NCBI GenBank assembly: GCA_024803745.1
Contig: JANJXV010000004.1
Span: 43,705,358 to 43,769,357, forward strand
From: Megascapheus bottae
Lineage: Eukaryota > Chordata > Mammalia > Rodentia > Geomyidae
DNA length: 64,000 nt
Reading direction: 5' to 3'
Shown here: positions 32,205-45,620 of the stretch, one piece after another
How positions within the stretch are numbered: the stretch's first letter is position 1
Layout of the letters: the number at the start of each line of letters is the position of its first letter
Notes under the pieces: model-generated
What the model was told of the DNA's origin: nothing
Databases searched by the model: none
What the model saw: the letters and a program-made list of their open reading frames with translations, nothing else
Program-made: the position numbers and the translations under genes

Positions 32205-32600
32205 TAGTGTAGTCACTATGGAAATCAGTATAGTTCCTCAACAAAACTAAAAATAGAATTGTTCATTCCTGGATATATATATGAAGAAATATATTGCAGT
32301 ATTCCACAGAAATACTTGCATTACCATGCTAGTTTATTGAATGCTTCAGAATAGCCAACCCGTAAAAGTAGATTTGGTGCCCATCAACTGGAGAATGGAT
32401 TTTAAAAAAGTCTAAATCTACATAACAGAGTATTATTCATCTGTAAACAAGAATGCAATTATGTAGTTTGCAGGAAACTGGAGATCATATTGAGTGATAT
32501 AAACCAAAATCAAAAAGACAAATACCATGCATTTTTTTTGTATGTAAGATATAAACTTGAAAAATGACATAAATGTAGAATGACGAAGGAAGGTTAAGGA
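32205..32600 (+). mobile_element. Ancient L1 3' region
   Basis: TCACTATGGAAATCAGTATA, the 'ATTGCAGTATTCCACAGAA' block, GGTGCCCATCAACTGGAGAA, then GAGTATTATTCATCTGTAAA follow the order of the end of L1 ORF2 in old families. Confidence 0.75.
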
Positions 32601-32691
32601 AGAGGATATGAAAGCAGAATAATAAGCTTAAACAAAATTAAGAAAATGACTTAGAGAAAAAAAACAATGAGGTGAATTATCAAAGTACATT

Positions 32692-32865
32692 GGCACGTTC
32701 TGGTGGTTCATGCTTCCAGTGCTTGCAGTACAAGCGACTGAGGATCAGGATTCAAAATTAGCCTGGGAAGAAAATTCATAGCGACTGTATCTCCAAACAA
32801 CCAGAAAAGAATCTACACTCTAGGTATGTGTCAAGAGGTAAAGCACCAGCCATTACAAAAAAAGA
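32692..32865 (+). mobile_element. Old B1-like SINE
   Basis: GGCACGTTCTGGTGGTTCAT is a decayed 7SL-like head, followed by GACTGAGGATCAGGATTCAA and a weak tail with an A-rich end. Confidence 0.55.
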
Positions 32866-32869
32866 AAAA

Positions 32870-33318
32870 AGGTGAACAAGAGTCCAAGTTCCTCGTATAA
32901 ATACTAGTACTGCCAAATTTATTTTTGATACTAACTGATATGGCATATTATTTTTGAAAGCTTGCTTATCATCATGATTTTACTAAAACTTTTAATAAAA
33001 ATTTGGACAAGCCTGAGTTTTTTTTTAATTCATACTTAGACTGTGTGAAGTTTTGGGGGAATAAATAATGTAACATGTCAGAATATAATAGAGGGCTGGG
33101 GAGAGACTAGAAACAGCAATTCTCAAACAGCACAGAGAGACTCTAAACCAGAACCCGATTAGAGGATGACTTGAGAAAATAATTTATCAGTTACTGCCAT
33201 TCCTAATTTAAGTTTCAAGATTTTATTACCAATATGTAAACAACCTACTTTGAAAACAATCTTTGAAATAAGAAGACATAAATATATGCCCTATTCATAC
33301 ATCATTATCTTATTTTTT
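32870..33318. other. Unassigned intergenic DNA
   Basis: No gene or repeat recognised. Confidence 0.5.
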
Positions 33319-33319
33319 T

Positions 33320-33513
33320 GTTGTTGGTACTAGGACTGGTATTGGCCTGATCACTGTCCCTGAGTTCTTCAGCTCAAAGCCCTACCAATTGAACTACAGC
33401 ACCACTTCTCATTTTTTGGTGGTTAATCTGGCTGGCTTTGAACCTTGATCCTCAGATCTCAGACTAAGAGCTGAGTAGCTAGGATTACAGGGGTGAGCCA
33501 CCAAGCCTGGCTT
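33320..33513 (-). mobile_element. Composite B1-head / Geo-tail SINE (antisense)
   Basis: Reversed tail (CAGCTCAAAGCCCTACCAAT ... GCACCACTTCT) and a reversed head block (GGCTTTGAACCTTGATCCTC ... GTGAGCCACCAAGCCTGG). The T-rich start is the A tail. Confidence 0.85.
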
Positions 33514-33821
33514 ATTATCTTCATTCGTAAAGTCATTGTTATGCTGTCTACTATGACTATATTTACTTATAAGGTACTTCCTTGACATACTTTACAAAGA
33601 TGTATCTCCAAAAAACAGCAAAAAGAGAGAGTTATAGGGTAAAATGAAAAGCATGCTGCACTCTCTCAACTCAGAGTCTATAGTTTGAAGAGACCATAAA
33701 ATAATTATATAAACACATCTCATTTTCAGAGACTCAATGCAGGTATTGGGCCAAGAATAGCTAACTATTCCAAGGAGAGTATAGTTAAACCAGAATCCAG
33801 AATTCCTATCTTACAATGGAA

Positions 33822-33823
<2 letters not shown>

Positions 33824-33862
<39 letters not shown>
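33824..33862 (+). repeat. (TA)n microsatellite
   Basis: About eighteen TA units followed by CA-rich sequence (to about 33955). The antisense Ile/Tyr-rich frame is low complexity. Confidence 0.96.
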
Positions 33863-33866
<4 letters not shown>

Positions 33867-33959
33867 CACACACAGGCAGAGTTACACACACAGGCAGAAG
33901 TAAACAATGACATCCAGAGATACACACATATATAGATATACACATACTCACACATACAA

Positions 33960-34605
33960 GGTAAACAAGCACAGAAACTTTTCTGAATACATTGAAAATA
34001 ACAAATATCATTGATTCAGTAAACATATACTAGGTACAATGTTAATTGTAAATACAGGGCCAACTGACTTATTTCACTTTTATAATTGTAGAAATGTTCT
34101 AACCATACATAAGTAAGATTGTGTATTGAAACAAATAATATAATTCAAGGATATGACTTCTAATTTTGAATGAAGTTTAAATGTAAAGGCATAAAATATT
34201 TTGACAACAGAATTCTTGAAGAATTTTAGTTGTTTATAATACAGCATGCTAAAATTTCATTCAGGACAAGGACAGTATGCTGTGAGTGTCATTACATAGA
34301 AATCAGAGAGACAAAGAGGTACTGCATTTTCTGACAGCTGAGGCCATCAATGAAGGAGGAAGTCATGTAAAACTCCGGCACTGTCCAGGCTCATAGCACA
34401 GGTCATTACTGGTTATTCTGAGAGTAAAGAAACTTAGCATGTAAAGGAATTTCAGGGAGATAGTCATTTTTCCAGAATAGCATTTTTCCCATTGATAGGA
34501 GATTCTTTTGCTTAATTATGAAAAATACCAAAGGAGAAAAATTAACCATATGGCCTCAGGATTATGGTGGCAAATTCATTCCAGTTTTGCTATAAAAATT
34601 TAATT
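33960..34605. other. Unassigned intergenic DNA
   Basis: No gene or repeat recognised. Confidence 0.5.
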
Positions 34606-34608
34606 GAC

Positions 34609-34780
34609 AAAAATATTTTTCTAGGAACCGGAATTTAGCCTAGTGGTAGAGTGCTTGCCTAGCATGCACAAAGACCAGGGTTCGATTCCTCAGTACCACA
34701 TACATAGAAAAAAAAGCCAGAAGTGGTGTGAGGCTCAAGTGTTAGAGCTCTAGCCCAGGACTGGAAAAATTATTTTTCTA
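34609..34780 (+). mobile_element. IDL-Geo SINE with right-monomer deletion
   Basis: The left monomer is complete. In the right monomer GCTCTAGCC is joined directly to CAGGACTGG, removing about 50 nt. A near-exact duplication, AAAAATATTTTTCTA before and AAAAATTATTTTTCTA after, bounds it. Confidence 0.88.
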
Positions 34781-34784
34781 TATT

Positions 34785-36350
34785 TGTAGGGTATGATGAA
34801 CTATATGAATATATTATAGCAATATATTTTAAATATGAATATATTGTATTAAAGGTAAATTAAGCTGCCCATCAAAAAAGAGTTCAACAGGGAGCTGAGT
34901 GTACAAATATCCAGTTTGTAAGGACATATAGTGAGCACCAGTAGGTGATGGCTATCATGTTTAAAGAAAGGGTTGGCTATTGGGTTCAGCAGCAAGAATA
35001 AAAGCTACAATGTGACTGTGAGCAAAAGAAAGGGAATCCTTGAAACTATGCTCATGCCAGAACCTGGGGTATGGAAGCAATGTGTAATGAGCAAAGTCTT
35101 CAGAAGTTATAGTAAATTTAAATCCTAAAGGGCCTTGTAAGCTACTGGACTGAAATGAAGTATCCCAAGGTTCATGTACACTAACCTACTGCTAATACTC
35201 AGTATGAAGTCATTTGTGGAAAAGGAAGAGGTTTGTGTATACATGTCAATAGAATGGCTATTGTTTAATACACTTTTATCATTCAGCCTTATCACTTTCA
35301 ATGGAAGGTGTAATTTAATATCAGACATTACCCTTGTTCATGTAAATTGAATATCTTAGAATAAATTCTTAGAATTCAAGTATTTAGTTCTTTTGGAATG
35401 CCAAAATCAGTTACAAAAAGCCAACTCAATATTAGTTACACTACATTATAGCAAATTCATAAGGACCATCAATGAAATGATTTGAAAGTTCTGTACAAAA
35501 CCTTATAATAGACTTTTTTAATAATAAAGTTCAGTTTCCACAGCAAGTGAAGAGTCTGAAAGGAGAGGAGAAACACACAGTCCACTGCCTTTTCTATAAT
35601 GCAACTTTTGCTTCTATTTCTTGCTCCAATCTAGGGCCCATCACTATGACAAGTGGAGGTGGCAAAGGTCAAAACTCTAGAAGTGATGAACTCAATCATT
35701 ATGAAAACTATAGAAAAGACATGAATAATATCTCCATGGAGTGAAATAGCAATGTATATATATAGTATGTATATATATATAATAAAATATTTCCAGCTGT
35801 CTGCCAAAAATCTAGGCTGTTTTTCTCATAATTTGTAAATCAGTTCTTGATTATCTAAGCTAATTGGAGAAGTAGTGGCATACCAATGCTGAATTCCTTT
35901 GTACGAGATGACTGACTCAAGAGCACTTCACAATGCTCATGGTCTGTTAAGATTCTTAGAGGACCCCATACCACTGATCTAACACTGGTATTCTAATATG
36001 AATTCTTAATATTCATATAGTGCCCTTGAGAAAACTGAAAAGGAGTAAGGCACAAAAATGGGCCTTCTATTTAAAATCATTAACACTAAAGAACAGGACA
36101 GGCATGGCATTATCAATGAACATATAATTGTCACTGGACTGTCCTGGATATGTCATTTACACATAGTTTAAAATTTAGTCCTCTAATGAAAACACTGTCT
36201 TTAAAACTTACATCAAATAAAACCTAGTATAAATTTACTATATTATTAAACACTGATCAGCTATACATATTCACAATCAAGCTTCAGAGATAAACAAATT
36301 CTACCATTTATAATTCTGACTAGTTAGATTTGCAAGAATAATCCCACAAA
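34785..36350. other. Unassigned intergenic DNA
   Basis: The 65-codon frame at 35547-35744 has no family resemblance. Short TA-rich run at 35755-35785. No repeat recognised otherwise. Confidence 0.45.
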
Positions 36351-36352
36351 AA

Positions 36353-36382
36353 TCTCTCTCTCTCTCTAGCTCTCTCTCTCTC
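36353..36382 (+). repeat. (CT)n tract
   Basis: A CT dinucleotide run with one interruption. Confidence 0.85.
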
Positions 36383-36824
36383 CCTACCCCACCACACATA
36401 TTCGCACATAGATTCTGTATGTCTGTATCTGTGTGTGCTTTACAGATCAGTTTGTAATTCTGATGAAAATTATAAACACTCATTTGACCAAAACAGTGTA
36501 TCAGTTTTGTCAAATAAATTACAGTTTGAGGAAATTCACCAATTCTCAAAGAACTACCATGTTAAACAGTAAGTTTTCATTCCAGGCTCAAGGCCTTCCA
36601 TTCTAGCTGAAACTCTCTCAAGTTAGACTGGCCTTATATTCTTGGAAGGAAACATTATACTTGTCTTTCTTCTGGGTTCATGACTGAGAAATGACAATAT
36701 ACAATGTTATATTAATATTGTATAAACACCACCACTGCGTATAACTGAAGTTAAAGGAAGCATTTGTTTAAAATAACTGGGTGAGGTTAATCAATTAATT
36801 TGTAATATATGTCTTGCTCAGCTT

Positions 36825-36985
36825 GCTTGTTCAGCTAGCACTCTGCCACTTGAGCCAGGCTCCCAGCCTAGTGTTTTGCTAATTATTTTAGAGAAGAAAT
36901 CTTGTAGGGTGACTTCAAGTTATATCCTAACGATCTTAGCTGCCTAGGTATGTTGGTTGACACACATGAACCATAGTTTACAGAT
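36825..36985 (-). mobile_element. Old composite SINE (antisense)
   Basis: TCAGCTAGCACTCTGCCACT followed by TGAGCCAGG is the reversed right-monomer box A region. A decayed reversed head, with GATCTTAGCTGCCTAGGTAT, follows. Confidence 0.5.
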
Positions 36986-36989
36986 AAAT

Positions 36990-38960
36990 TTTACCGTTTT
37001 CTCTGTTTTTATTTTTTTAGATACTTTAGCCAAAGATGTTGACTTAGTTTAAGTGTTCCATTAAGTCTGAATTATTAAAAGACTGAACTAGATCAAATTA
37101 AGCAATAATTCTTCATGCTGCATTTGATAAAAAGCCTATCTCTACTTTGACATCAGGTACTTTGTTACTGACATTGTTTTTCTTTATATATGGTGTCATG
37201 GTAGACAGGGCAAATTTAAGTTATTTTAAGAAGAAAGTCAAATAATCATACCTCTGCTTGAGAAGCATAAGGGAATCGTAAAGATGGTAATAAATAGTAA
37301 GCAAACCGTCATCTATCATTACTGGTAAACACTGTAACATCAGCCCAGCCTTCCTTGGCTGTCTAAGATAAAGATCCAGATGCCCAGAGCCTTTGGAAGT
37401 TGACACAAACTTAGAAATTCCACGTGAGATAGCCAAAGAGATATCACACTTCTTATAGATTTTGAGATTCTTACTTGGATTAGTGACCTACAATGTGGGG
37501 CCAAAAGATGTATGCTTTCTTCCATTCTGAGGCCATATATATGCCCTAGCACCTTTCCCTATTACAATTGCCCTGATTATTTAGTATTTTTTTCCTTAAC
37601 CCTTTCCATCCTTGTGGCAACATAGTTGTATGTCTATTCTTAGGTGATTTAGAAAAATATTAACATATTCTCACATGATTTGACCTTACCTTGTATTATT
37701 CTTTCTTCAGCTTCAAAGCCTGGCTTTTATTGCTGTGCTACCATTTCAACCTACAAATAGTTCCAACATTTTTGGTTGTCAAAAAGAGTAGGAATATGCA
37801 AATCGTCCATCTACAAATCCAATAACCTTTTAACCTACCCATTCATTCAACATGTTCAAGACAGCTGAGCAAACTCACATGAGCCACTGAGTTCAAATAG
37901 TACAGATGAAATTATAACAAAGGAATCAGAAATAATGAAGAAAAATTGCTCATCATGAAGGATATCAAGGCCTACAGAGAAGAATAACCACATAAATAGA
38001 ATCCAAGAAACATAGAATATGGCTTGGCTTTGTTTTGCAGTGGAGATTTGGGAAAAAATATCTCTGACAGCACAATATCAGAATGAAAGTGTGGTTAATT
38101 TCTGAGAGTATTTCTTTCCTGTATTAGAAGAAATGCTTGTTACAAAGTTATCTAAGTTCACCATTTGATTGAATGGGTTGTGGGTAGGAAAGAGAACAGA
38201 TATACGGAAATTCAATCCAAGTTGTAATGTCAATGTCAGCACAAATCCACATTCTATAACAAAGAATAATCCTTAGTTAGCAAAAAGAGCAATAGAACAG
38301 AACCACAACTATCTTCATCCAAAAATTTATTGCAGCTATTTACTGTTGTGTCCTACAAATGTTCTATTGCATTTGGCATCTGAAATTACTTATGCCTGGT
38401 CAGTAGTGGCCAAGATAATCTATAAATCAGGCTCCATTTACTGACCTCTGCTAGTGTCACTCGAAGAACAATCAGCATCTGAACTCCGAGTCCATCTCTG
38501 CTGCAAAAAAGAAAAAAATCACTTTTGCTACTCATTCTGACCACCTGCCACCAGATTTCTTCATCTTTTTCTCTAAATATAACCTTTATATAGATGTAGG
38601 CATGACAGACCATCTAACAGCTTTCTTGCAAAGACGGGGCACACATGTGTGTATGTTCATTTGAATTTTAAGCAACTATTATGTGTTTCTTTGTACTTGT
38701 GCCTACTTGCAAAATTTCCACTGCCAGTTCCATATTTTTGCTATTAACATTTGTAGAGGCTGCCAAGTTTTGGGTTAAATACCTGGGGTGAGTTTATAAT
38801 TCAGACAGATAGTTGTGGCAGACACAAAAATGTGTCATTTGCTTCTGTGACTCAAGTAAGGAAGTAAATAATATCTGCATTGTTCCTGTCACCTAGCAGG
38901 AAACAGTCAAATCACTCACCTGTTTCAATTTCAAATGCCATTGTCTTTAAACATTACCTT
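36990..38960. other. Unassigned intergenic DNA
   Basis: Several short frames on the minus strand (37221-37552, 38386-38613) lack family features. No confident repeat seen. Confidence 0.45.
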
Positions 38961-39062
38961 GTATGTGTATACCCTTTTAATAAATAAGTATTTATTAAAT
39001 AAATTTAATATTTAATAAATAAATATTTAATAAATAATCAAATACTCAAAAATCAGAGGACT

Positions 39063-39067
<5 letters not shown>

Positions 39068-39126
<59 letters not shown>

Positions 39127-39170
39127 TCCCTCTTCCTCTGTCTCTCTCCCTCTCTCCCTCTCTCTGTTTT
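39068..39170 (+). repeat. (TC)n microsatellite
   Basis: About 27 pure TC units, then an imperfect TC/CCCTC run. Confidence 0.97.
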
Positions 39171-39214
39171 CTCCACCACAAAGTGCACTCTTTCTTTTGT
39201 CATCAGATTTCAGA

Positions 39215-39420
39215 ACTTTAAGTTTGAGGGTTGTTCCTTGCCTATTTTGCTCAAGATTAATACTTTAACACTAGTGTTGCAACTCCAATCCAAATACTTT
39301 TGGTGGCTAATTGGAAATAGGAGTCTCATGGACTTACTTGCCTCCCTGACTTCAAATCTTAATTCTCAGATCTCAGTCTATTGAATATCTAGGACTACAA
39401 TCTTGAGCCACAGCCTCCCA
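39215..39420 (-). mobile_element. Old composite SINE (antisense)
   Basis: CTATTTTGCTCAAGATTAAT, GGTGGCTAATTGGAAATAGG, and CTCAGATCTCAGTCTATTGA ending in TTGAGCCACAG follow the reversed tail-linker-head order of the better copies at 31.3 and 33.3 kb. Confidence 0.7.
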
Positions 39421-39424
39421 ACTG

Positions 39425-40440
39425 CCTTTGTCATTTTTGAGGTAAATATTGCTATATGCCTTTGCTCCCCTGGCTTGAAATCCTAAAATTGTTTCTTCCT
39501 TTCTGGGGGACACCTAGCAAATGTGCCTTCCCTCAAACTAGAGTGACAGTCAGATACTATTCTGCCAAGCCATTGGTTGAGATAGAACCTTGCAAATATT
39601 TTTGTTGTTGTTCTCACCACACAAGTAGGAAGACTTGAAACATAGCACTAGTCTTCATCTTTAGGTTTAATTAGGAACCAAATCACCCATGGCCATTAAG
39701 GAAGAATGGAAAATAAAATGCATGTTTTGTTTACTTATTTATTTACTTAATTACATATTTATTTATTTATTTAACTAAGTGATTGCCAATTGGGATTCAA
39801 TTGAAGAAGTCAGATTCTGAGTACAGTGCATCTTAATGAAGGCTACCCCTGCCATTTTTCTTCCAATCTTTCCCCATCTCATTCTAGCTTATGCAGGTGC
39901 AATCAGTGATTTTCCTAACCTTAATTTTCTATTTGTTTAAATGAAACCTGTTTGACAATATCAGAGGTGATGTAAAAAACTAAAATAAAAAATATAAGTT
40001 GCTAAAGCATCAACTTAAAAAAATAATATTCTCTATACTTCTGCCAATTTAGAAGTTTATCCTTTAGCCATTTCCGAGGTTCATTTGTAAAAATGCTTTT
40101 GCTGAGTGCTATAATTTATTCATTCTGCTTTAATGATGCCATTTTCTATACTTTTAATTTGACAATAGCACTCGCTTGTTTCTTCAGAGGATCAAGGACA
40201 GCTGTAGAAGTCAGGCCCCATTGCAGGCTGGCAGCAGCCCACACACATAGAAGGCTGTTTGGGATACAAATGTAGTTTAATTTAGGTTGATGAGTAAACA
40301 CATCAGAGTTTGCTTGTCAGAAATTTGAACACATTGTTGATGAATATTTAAGCACTTCTAAATTTCTCTACCATTTTTATGAAATATTATGTTTGTCTTT
40401 TAGCATTTTGTGTATTAAAGTGCTTGGAATTTCCTCAAAG
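39425..40440. other. Unassigned; contains (TTTA)n
   Basis: A TTTA/TTAA-rich run lies at 39725-39775. No gene recognised. The small plus-strand frames at 39456-39638 and 40093-40275 are featureless. Confidence 0.5.
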
Positions 40441-40446
40441 CTTTTT

Positions 40447-40700
40447 TGTTAACTTTTTTTAGTTTTATTTTTATTGTAAAGGTGATGTACAGAGCAGTAA
40501 CTGTTTCATAAGCCAGGTATTGAGTAGATTTCTTTTTGAAGTTTCAACCCTTCCCTCACTTTCTCCCAGGTTTTTCACTTCTTTCTCTTTTACCCCACAA
40601 TCCTGTATAGTACATTTCCAACACAGTGTCTAGAGAGTATCTCTTCCTAATACTAGCTTCTAATCACTTGGTCAAATATGATATTCCAAAAGTGAGAGAA
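40447..40700 (-). mobile_element. L1 3'UTR-type end (older variant, antisense)
   Basis: TTTTTATTGTAAAGGTGATG, then CAGAGCAGTAACTGTTTCAT and a pyrimidine-rich CCCTTCCCTCACTTTCTCCC block. This mirrors the layout of the young L1 3' ends (TTTTTATTGTAATTAAT ... CCCTCCCCCC), with the variant sequence seen in sense at 10.68, 13.80 and 61.02 kb. Confidence 0.55.
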
Positions 40701-40811
40701 TCAGTCCTGTGAAGCGGAGGGATGTTTTAAAAACTGAGCTAGTCAACTGGAAACTGAATTTCAGGATCCCTATTGTTCTGTTAAGAAAGAATTATAAAAT
40801 AGTTTTTTTCT

Positions 40812-41010
40812 GAATTGGGTGCCAGTCATTCATACCTATAATCTAGTTACTCTGGAGACTGAAATCAGAGGTTCTGAACTTCACTGTTCAAAGCCAGTTG
40901 GGACAGGAAAGGGCATAAAACACTAACCTTCAATTAACCAATAGAAAACTGGAAGTGGATCTATGACCCAAGTGGTAAAGTGCCTAGACCCTGAATCCAA
41001 GACCAGAATT
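40812..41010 (+). mobile_element. Composite B1-head / Geo-tail SINE (old)
   Basis: GGTGCCAGTCATTCATACCT, an AATCTAGTTACTC-like block, linker CTTCAATTAACCAATAG, then tail GGAAGTGGATCTATGACCCA and AGTGGTAAAGTG. Confidence 0.75.
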
Positions 41011-41249
41011 GACACATACACATGCATACCCACATACACACACCACATATTTTCTGAATGAATTTCTAGCTATAATAATGCAGACTCATAAATACCATTT
41101 CCACCTCAGATACTTACCTGATATAAAATACCACAGGACCATTATATAATAATCATAGTTCTCTAAAATCATTATAACAATTCCCTTCTCTGCTTTTTCA
41201 TTTGGAGTTAGATATCTTTACTTACTTAAAAGTTTTATATACTGATTCT

Positions 41250-41372
41250 ATCTCCAAATGACCACCCAAAAACCCAGAAGTGGAGCTATGACTCAAGTGG
41301 AAGACCACTAACTTTGGGGAAAAATGTTCAAAGACAGCACAACAGCCCTAAATTTAAAATTCCAGTACTTGC
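41250..41372 (+). mobile_element. Geo-tail SINE fragment
   Basis: CCAGAAGTGGAGCTATGACT followed by CAAGTGGAAGACCACTAAC matches the right-monomer start. The rest is decayed. Confidence 0.7.
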
Positions 41373-41379
41373 ACAATAT

Positions 41380-41593
41380 TAATATTTTTTGCCAGCCCTT
41401 GCCTTTGAACTCAGGGCCTGAGCACTGTCCTTGGGCTTTCTCAAGGCTAGAGCTCTTCCACCTGAGCCACAGCACCACTTCTGGCTTTTTTTTTTATGTA
41501 TTTGGTACTGAGGAATCAAACCTGGGTCTTTGTGCATGCTAGACAAGCACTCAACCACTAGGCCAAATTCCCGGCCCCCATAATAATATTTTT
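41380..41593 (-). mobile_element. IDL-Geo-type dimeric SINE (antisense) with target duplication
   Basis: A full reversed copy from GCCAGCCCTTGCCTTTGAAC to GGCCAAATTCCCGGCCCCC. TAATATTTTT at 41380-41389 recurs at 41584-41593. Confidence 0.92.
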
Positions 41594-41594
41594 A

Positions 41595-42930
41595 AAGTTC
41601 TGCTTGTAATAATTTTTGAGAAATTTAGATTTTGTTCTCTTTTTTCCTCTTCAGCTTGTCTGTTTTTAACTTGCTCTATACTGGTTAAGGCCAGTATCTC
41701 CATTTGTTAATGTGAGAGGACTGTGTGAGGAACTATAATCAAGAGGCAGGATGTGTTGCAATCGCTTTCTGAGTGAACTAGCATTTTAGGAAAGAATCAA
41801 ATATAAGAAAATGCAGGGAACTTCATGGCAATAATAGGGAATGTAGAAAGAAATATAAAAATGGAAAGGCCAATGGCATGAGAAAGGAGATTTTCTTAGT
41901 TATTTTGTTAGGACTTTGATGTGGAATAATGAAAGAGTGAGACGGTATTAGATTATCTTCTAATTTTATCCTTCCCAATAATAACCTACTTGACTGATTT
42001 TTATTTGTGCATCTCCCAGGCTGATGTGATACTGATGGGACTTTTTTGAACATATTGCAGCATCCCAAATGAATTGCAACTGACACAATTTCACTTTGGC
42101 ATCTGCACTACTGTACACATTATTTTACTAAATGTTTATTAGAATGTTACTCAATAAAAGGACACTGTTGTCAATATTTTAGTGTTCTTTATAGTATCTA
42201 CCCTCTGACTTAACTTTCTAAAGACGTTTAAGGGTTCACCACAAAGAATACAATATTGAGATACTTCTAACATTTATCTCATATATTATTATCCACTATC
42301 AGGAAGTAAAAATCAATCATATACCTAAATCTCTCTACATCCATGTGCAATGATTTTTCATAGTAAGTATCCCCTTTCTAAATCTTGACTACAAGTTCAG
42401 GTAGGGTCCTTCTTGTTAGCCAAAGCTACTTTAGTTTGGAAGGAAAAAAGACAGATTGCCTTTATTCTATGTTTGTTCTGTTTATGTTGTATTTCTAGAC
42501 ACCCCATTTTCTGGAAAAACTTACAAAGGAAGCCCAACAGTTGGAAAGAAAGAAGGTACCAGCCTGAGGACATGTTATTAAACAAGGTAATGGATTATTT
42601 CACAAGATATATTTGGAATCTGTAAAGGGAGAAAACTAGAATTATTGTACTAAAATTAATTATCAATTACATATACAAGCAAGAGAAGTACAGAAGAATG
42701 TGCATAGCACTTCATACTCTTAGAGACAATCCTCATTCACCTTGCATCTTTCTCTTACTAACAATTTTGATATAATATGTTATCATGGTGAAAAACAAAG
42801 TCAAGAACACTGCAATGCTGAGATAGGTTCATTTTTATTAGCGTGAGCCAATTATTTAACCTGTAACAAAAAGGCTAGCCATTACCCTTTAGAATATCGA
42901 CTACAACACTATGACATTTTATTATTGCTA
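41595..42930. other. Unassigned intergenic DNA
   Basis: The 87-codon minus frame at 41823-42086 and the small frames near 42.4-42.6 kb have no recognisable features. No repeat identified. Confidence 0.45.
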
Positions 42931-42954
42931 GTGTGGTGCATGTGCACTCATATG

Positions 42955-43195
42955 TGTATGGGGGAGGAGTATATGATGAGGTTTCTAGGGCTTGATCTCA
43001 AGATGTGGGCACTGTCCCTTAGCTTTTTTGCTCAAGGCTATCTGTCAACAACTGGAGCTATGCCTCTACTTTGTTGTTTTTGGAATTTTGGAGGGGAGTT
43101 GATAGTTGGAAATAAGAATTTCAGAGACTTTTGTATCCAAAATTGCTTTAATCCATGATACTCAGATCCTTGACTCCTGAATAGTTAGGATCTGA
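42955..43195 (-). mobile_element. Composite SINE (antisense, old)
   Basis: TTAGCTTTTTTGCTCAAGGC, AACAACTGGAGCTATGCCTC, then GATACTCAGATCCTTGACTC give the reversed tail-head order. Confidence 0.7.
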
Positions 43196-43199
43196 TGAG

Positions 43200-45615
43200 T
43201 AAACAACTGTCATTCAGTGATGTTACTTATTACTTATGTATGTGTATATTTATTTATTTATTTTTACTAAGGCAACTACAGGAGAAAAATATCCGACTAT
43301 CCTTTCAGCCTCTGTCAATATGTCTATACCAGCACCATGCACACAGTGCTAGCTGCACATACAGGGGGAGCAGTGAGGTGTTGACAGATTATCAAGCCAT
43401 GTCAAATGATCCTAGAGGACCCTTCAAGAACAGTGCATGGAAATTAGGACTGAACTCAGGACAAAGAAGTATGTTAATGACCATAGAAACACTGATACAC
43501 TGAACTATAAAAGAAAATGGGAATATTCTAGAACAAGAGCTCAACTTTGCCTTTAGTATTCACTCTTACTCATACAAAGAAAATCATTTCCTGTGAAATG
43601 GAATTCACTAGGTATTTCAATTGCATTATTTTTTTAATTACATACTTTCCAACTAAAAGCTTTTTGGAACCTTTAAATGATGAACTACTTTTAAATACCT
43701 TCATAATATTGTACCTAGTGTACAATTTTTTAGAGCAAAAAATAGCAGCTGGTAAAACATTACTTATTAAGGAGAGATATCAAGCTCTTTAAAAAGAGCT
43801 GGAAATGCATTACTCTGGCACATTCTAAACACAGATCGTTGGAAACCTCCAATTAATAATACATTGAAATGTATCTCTGTCATACCCACTAATCACGAAT
43901 GAAAACATATATTCTTTTCAGTAGACTTATTTTAATGCTGAATATCAAAATGTAAATATGCCCCTATGGAAAACATCAACAACTAAATTCCCTTAGTGAC
44001 ATTCTACAATTAATTTCAATATCTATGAACTAATCACATAAATTCCTCTAGCAGCAGCATATGCAAATGTGTTTCTGAATATCTTTGAAGTAGCTCTTAT
44101 TAAATGCAGATACCATCTCTTCTTGAGCAGGCAGAGCATTAAAATAATATTTACAAAATAACAAAAGAGTCTGTATATTATTTTCTAGATGGTTTTTTTT
44201 ATTTAATAATTTTCTTTGGACAAGAAGTTCAAAAATATTGGAATAAATTCCATAAATTATATTCATGAAATGAAATGTGAGTCTCTGAATAAACAAGGGG
44301 AATTTAAAATAATTAAAATTAACATCCTCTACTACAGAGAAAAAGAAACAATTAAATTAAGGAATTTAATCCTAAAGAAACACTGCTTAATAAATTCAAT
44401 TAGACATATAATCAAATTAATTTTCACAAATGGTAAATTTATATTATGTTTTATATGTACTGTATTATGAAAGAAAATCATCAATCATATAAACAAAAGT
44501 TTTAATCAATAGGTTTTGAAAACCAAAATATTGTTAGGTACTTTGCACAAGTAAGGATGTGAACCAATACAGTATTCATGTAACAAAGCTTAGAAAAATA
44601 TGTGGGTACATATGCATATCATTCAATAAATTCTTGTAGTAATTGCCATACATTGTTCAGACTGATATTTGAAATACAACACTGCTTATCCGATGAAAAG
44701 TGACTTCTCAAGTGTAACTGGGAAAAATTGGGGGATTATAAAGTTGAAATCTAGGCATCACATTGAAGCCCTTACTTTAGATTTGGTTAATATTATTATA
44801 GGCAAATATCTTTAAATATTTATGGTTAACTTGGAGGAAATTACATATATTGTAATGGAAGAAAAAAGAGCTTATGAACTGTGAAAGATGAAGTATCTGT
44901 AAATTTCCAAGCTCATCATTCAGTAAGTCTCCGAAAATGTATTTAAATTGGAATTTGATGAAGAAACATACAACCAAGTGTAATTCTTACTGACAGGTCA
45001 CTTTCCATATCACTGCCTTGTTTTGTATATTTCTGGTGAACAACAGACAGTCATTTAAGATATATTTAGTGTAGAAGTGGTTCCCCAAAGAAGGGAAATA
45101 TTAGTTAAGGAGATGTGATTTTAAAGAACAATAAAGATTTCAAAAGCTCATGGGTATTTTCCACAATGAAAGAAAAACTAGTCCCATTTCAAAATTAGAT
45201 CTTAGAAAATAGCATTTCATCAATAGCTCAAGAATGAGAATGAGTGGAAAAGAATTTAGGAAGTACCTCCTATTTCTTTCAGTATAATTGACTAAAGATC
45301 CTAAAGAAATGAATCATAAATAAGTAATTAAAATATTACATATTTTATTCAAATGTAATATATTAATATTTCTCTGAGATGGTACTCATTTCCCTAAAAC
45401 AATTTCCATGAGATACAATTAAAATTTAATAAACTATACATACTCAAGGAATATAATTTTATATATTTTGAATATATATACTTAAATATATACTCAAGAA
45501 AAATTTACCAGGTTTACCTAATGAATATATCTATCTTCCAAAAGATTCCTTCTAGAAAGCTCTTTGATATATTTTTGAAGTCTCTTCCTTCAAGTCCTTC
45601 CTTAAATTTCCTGTC
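43200..45615. other. Unassigned AT-rich intergenic DNA
   Basis: The longest stretch here without a recognised element. Short frames (43195-43503, 43547-43792, 44048-44470) show no family features. It may hold very old repeats that cannot be judged by eye. Confidence 0.45.
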
Positions 45616-45620
45616 TTTAG

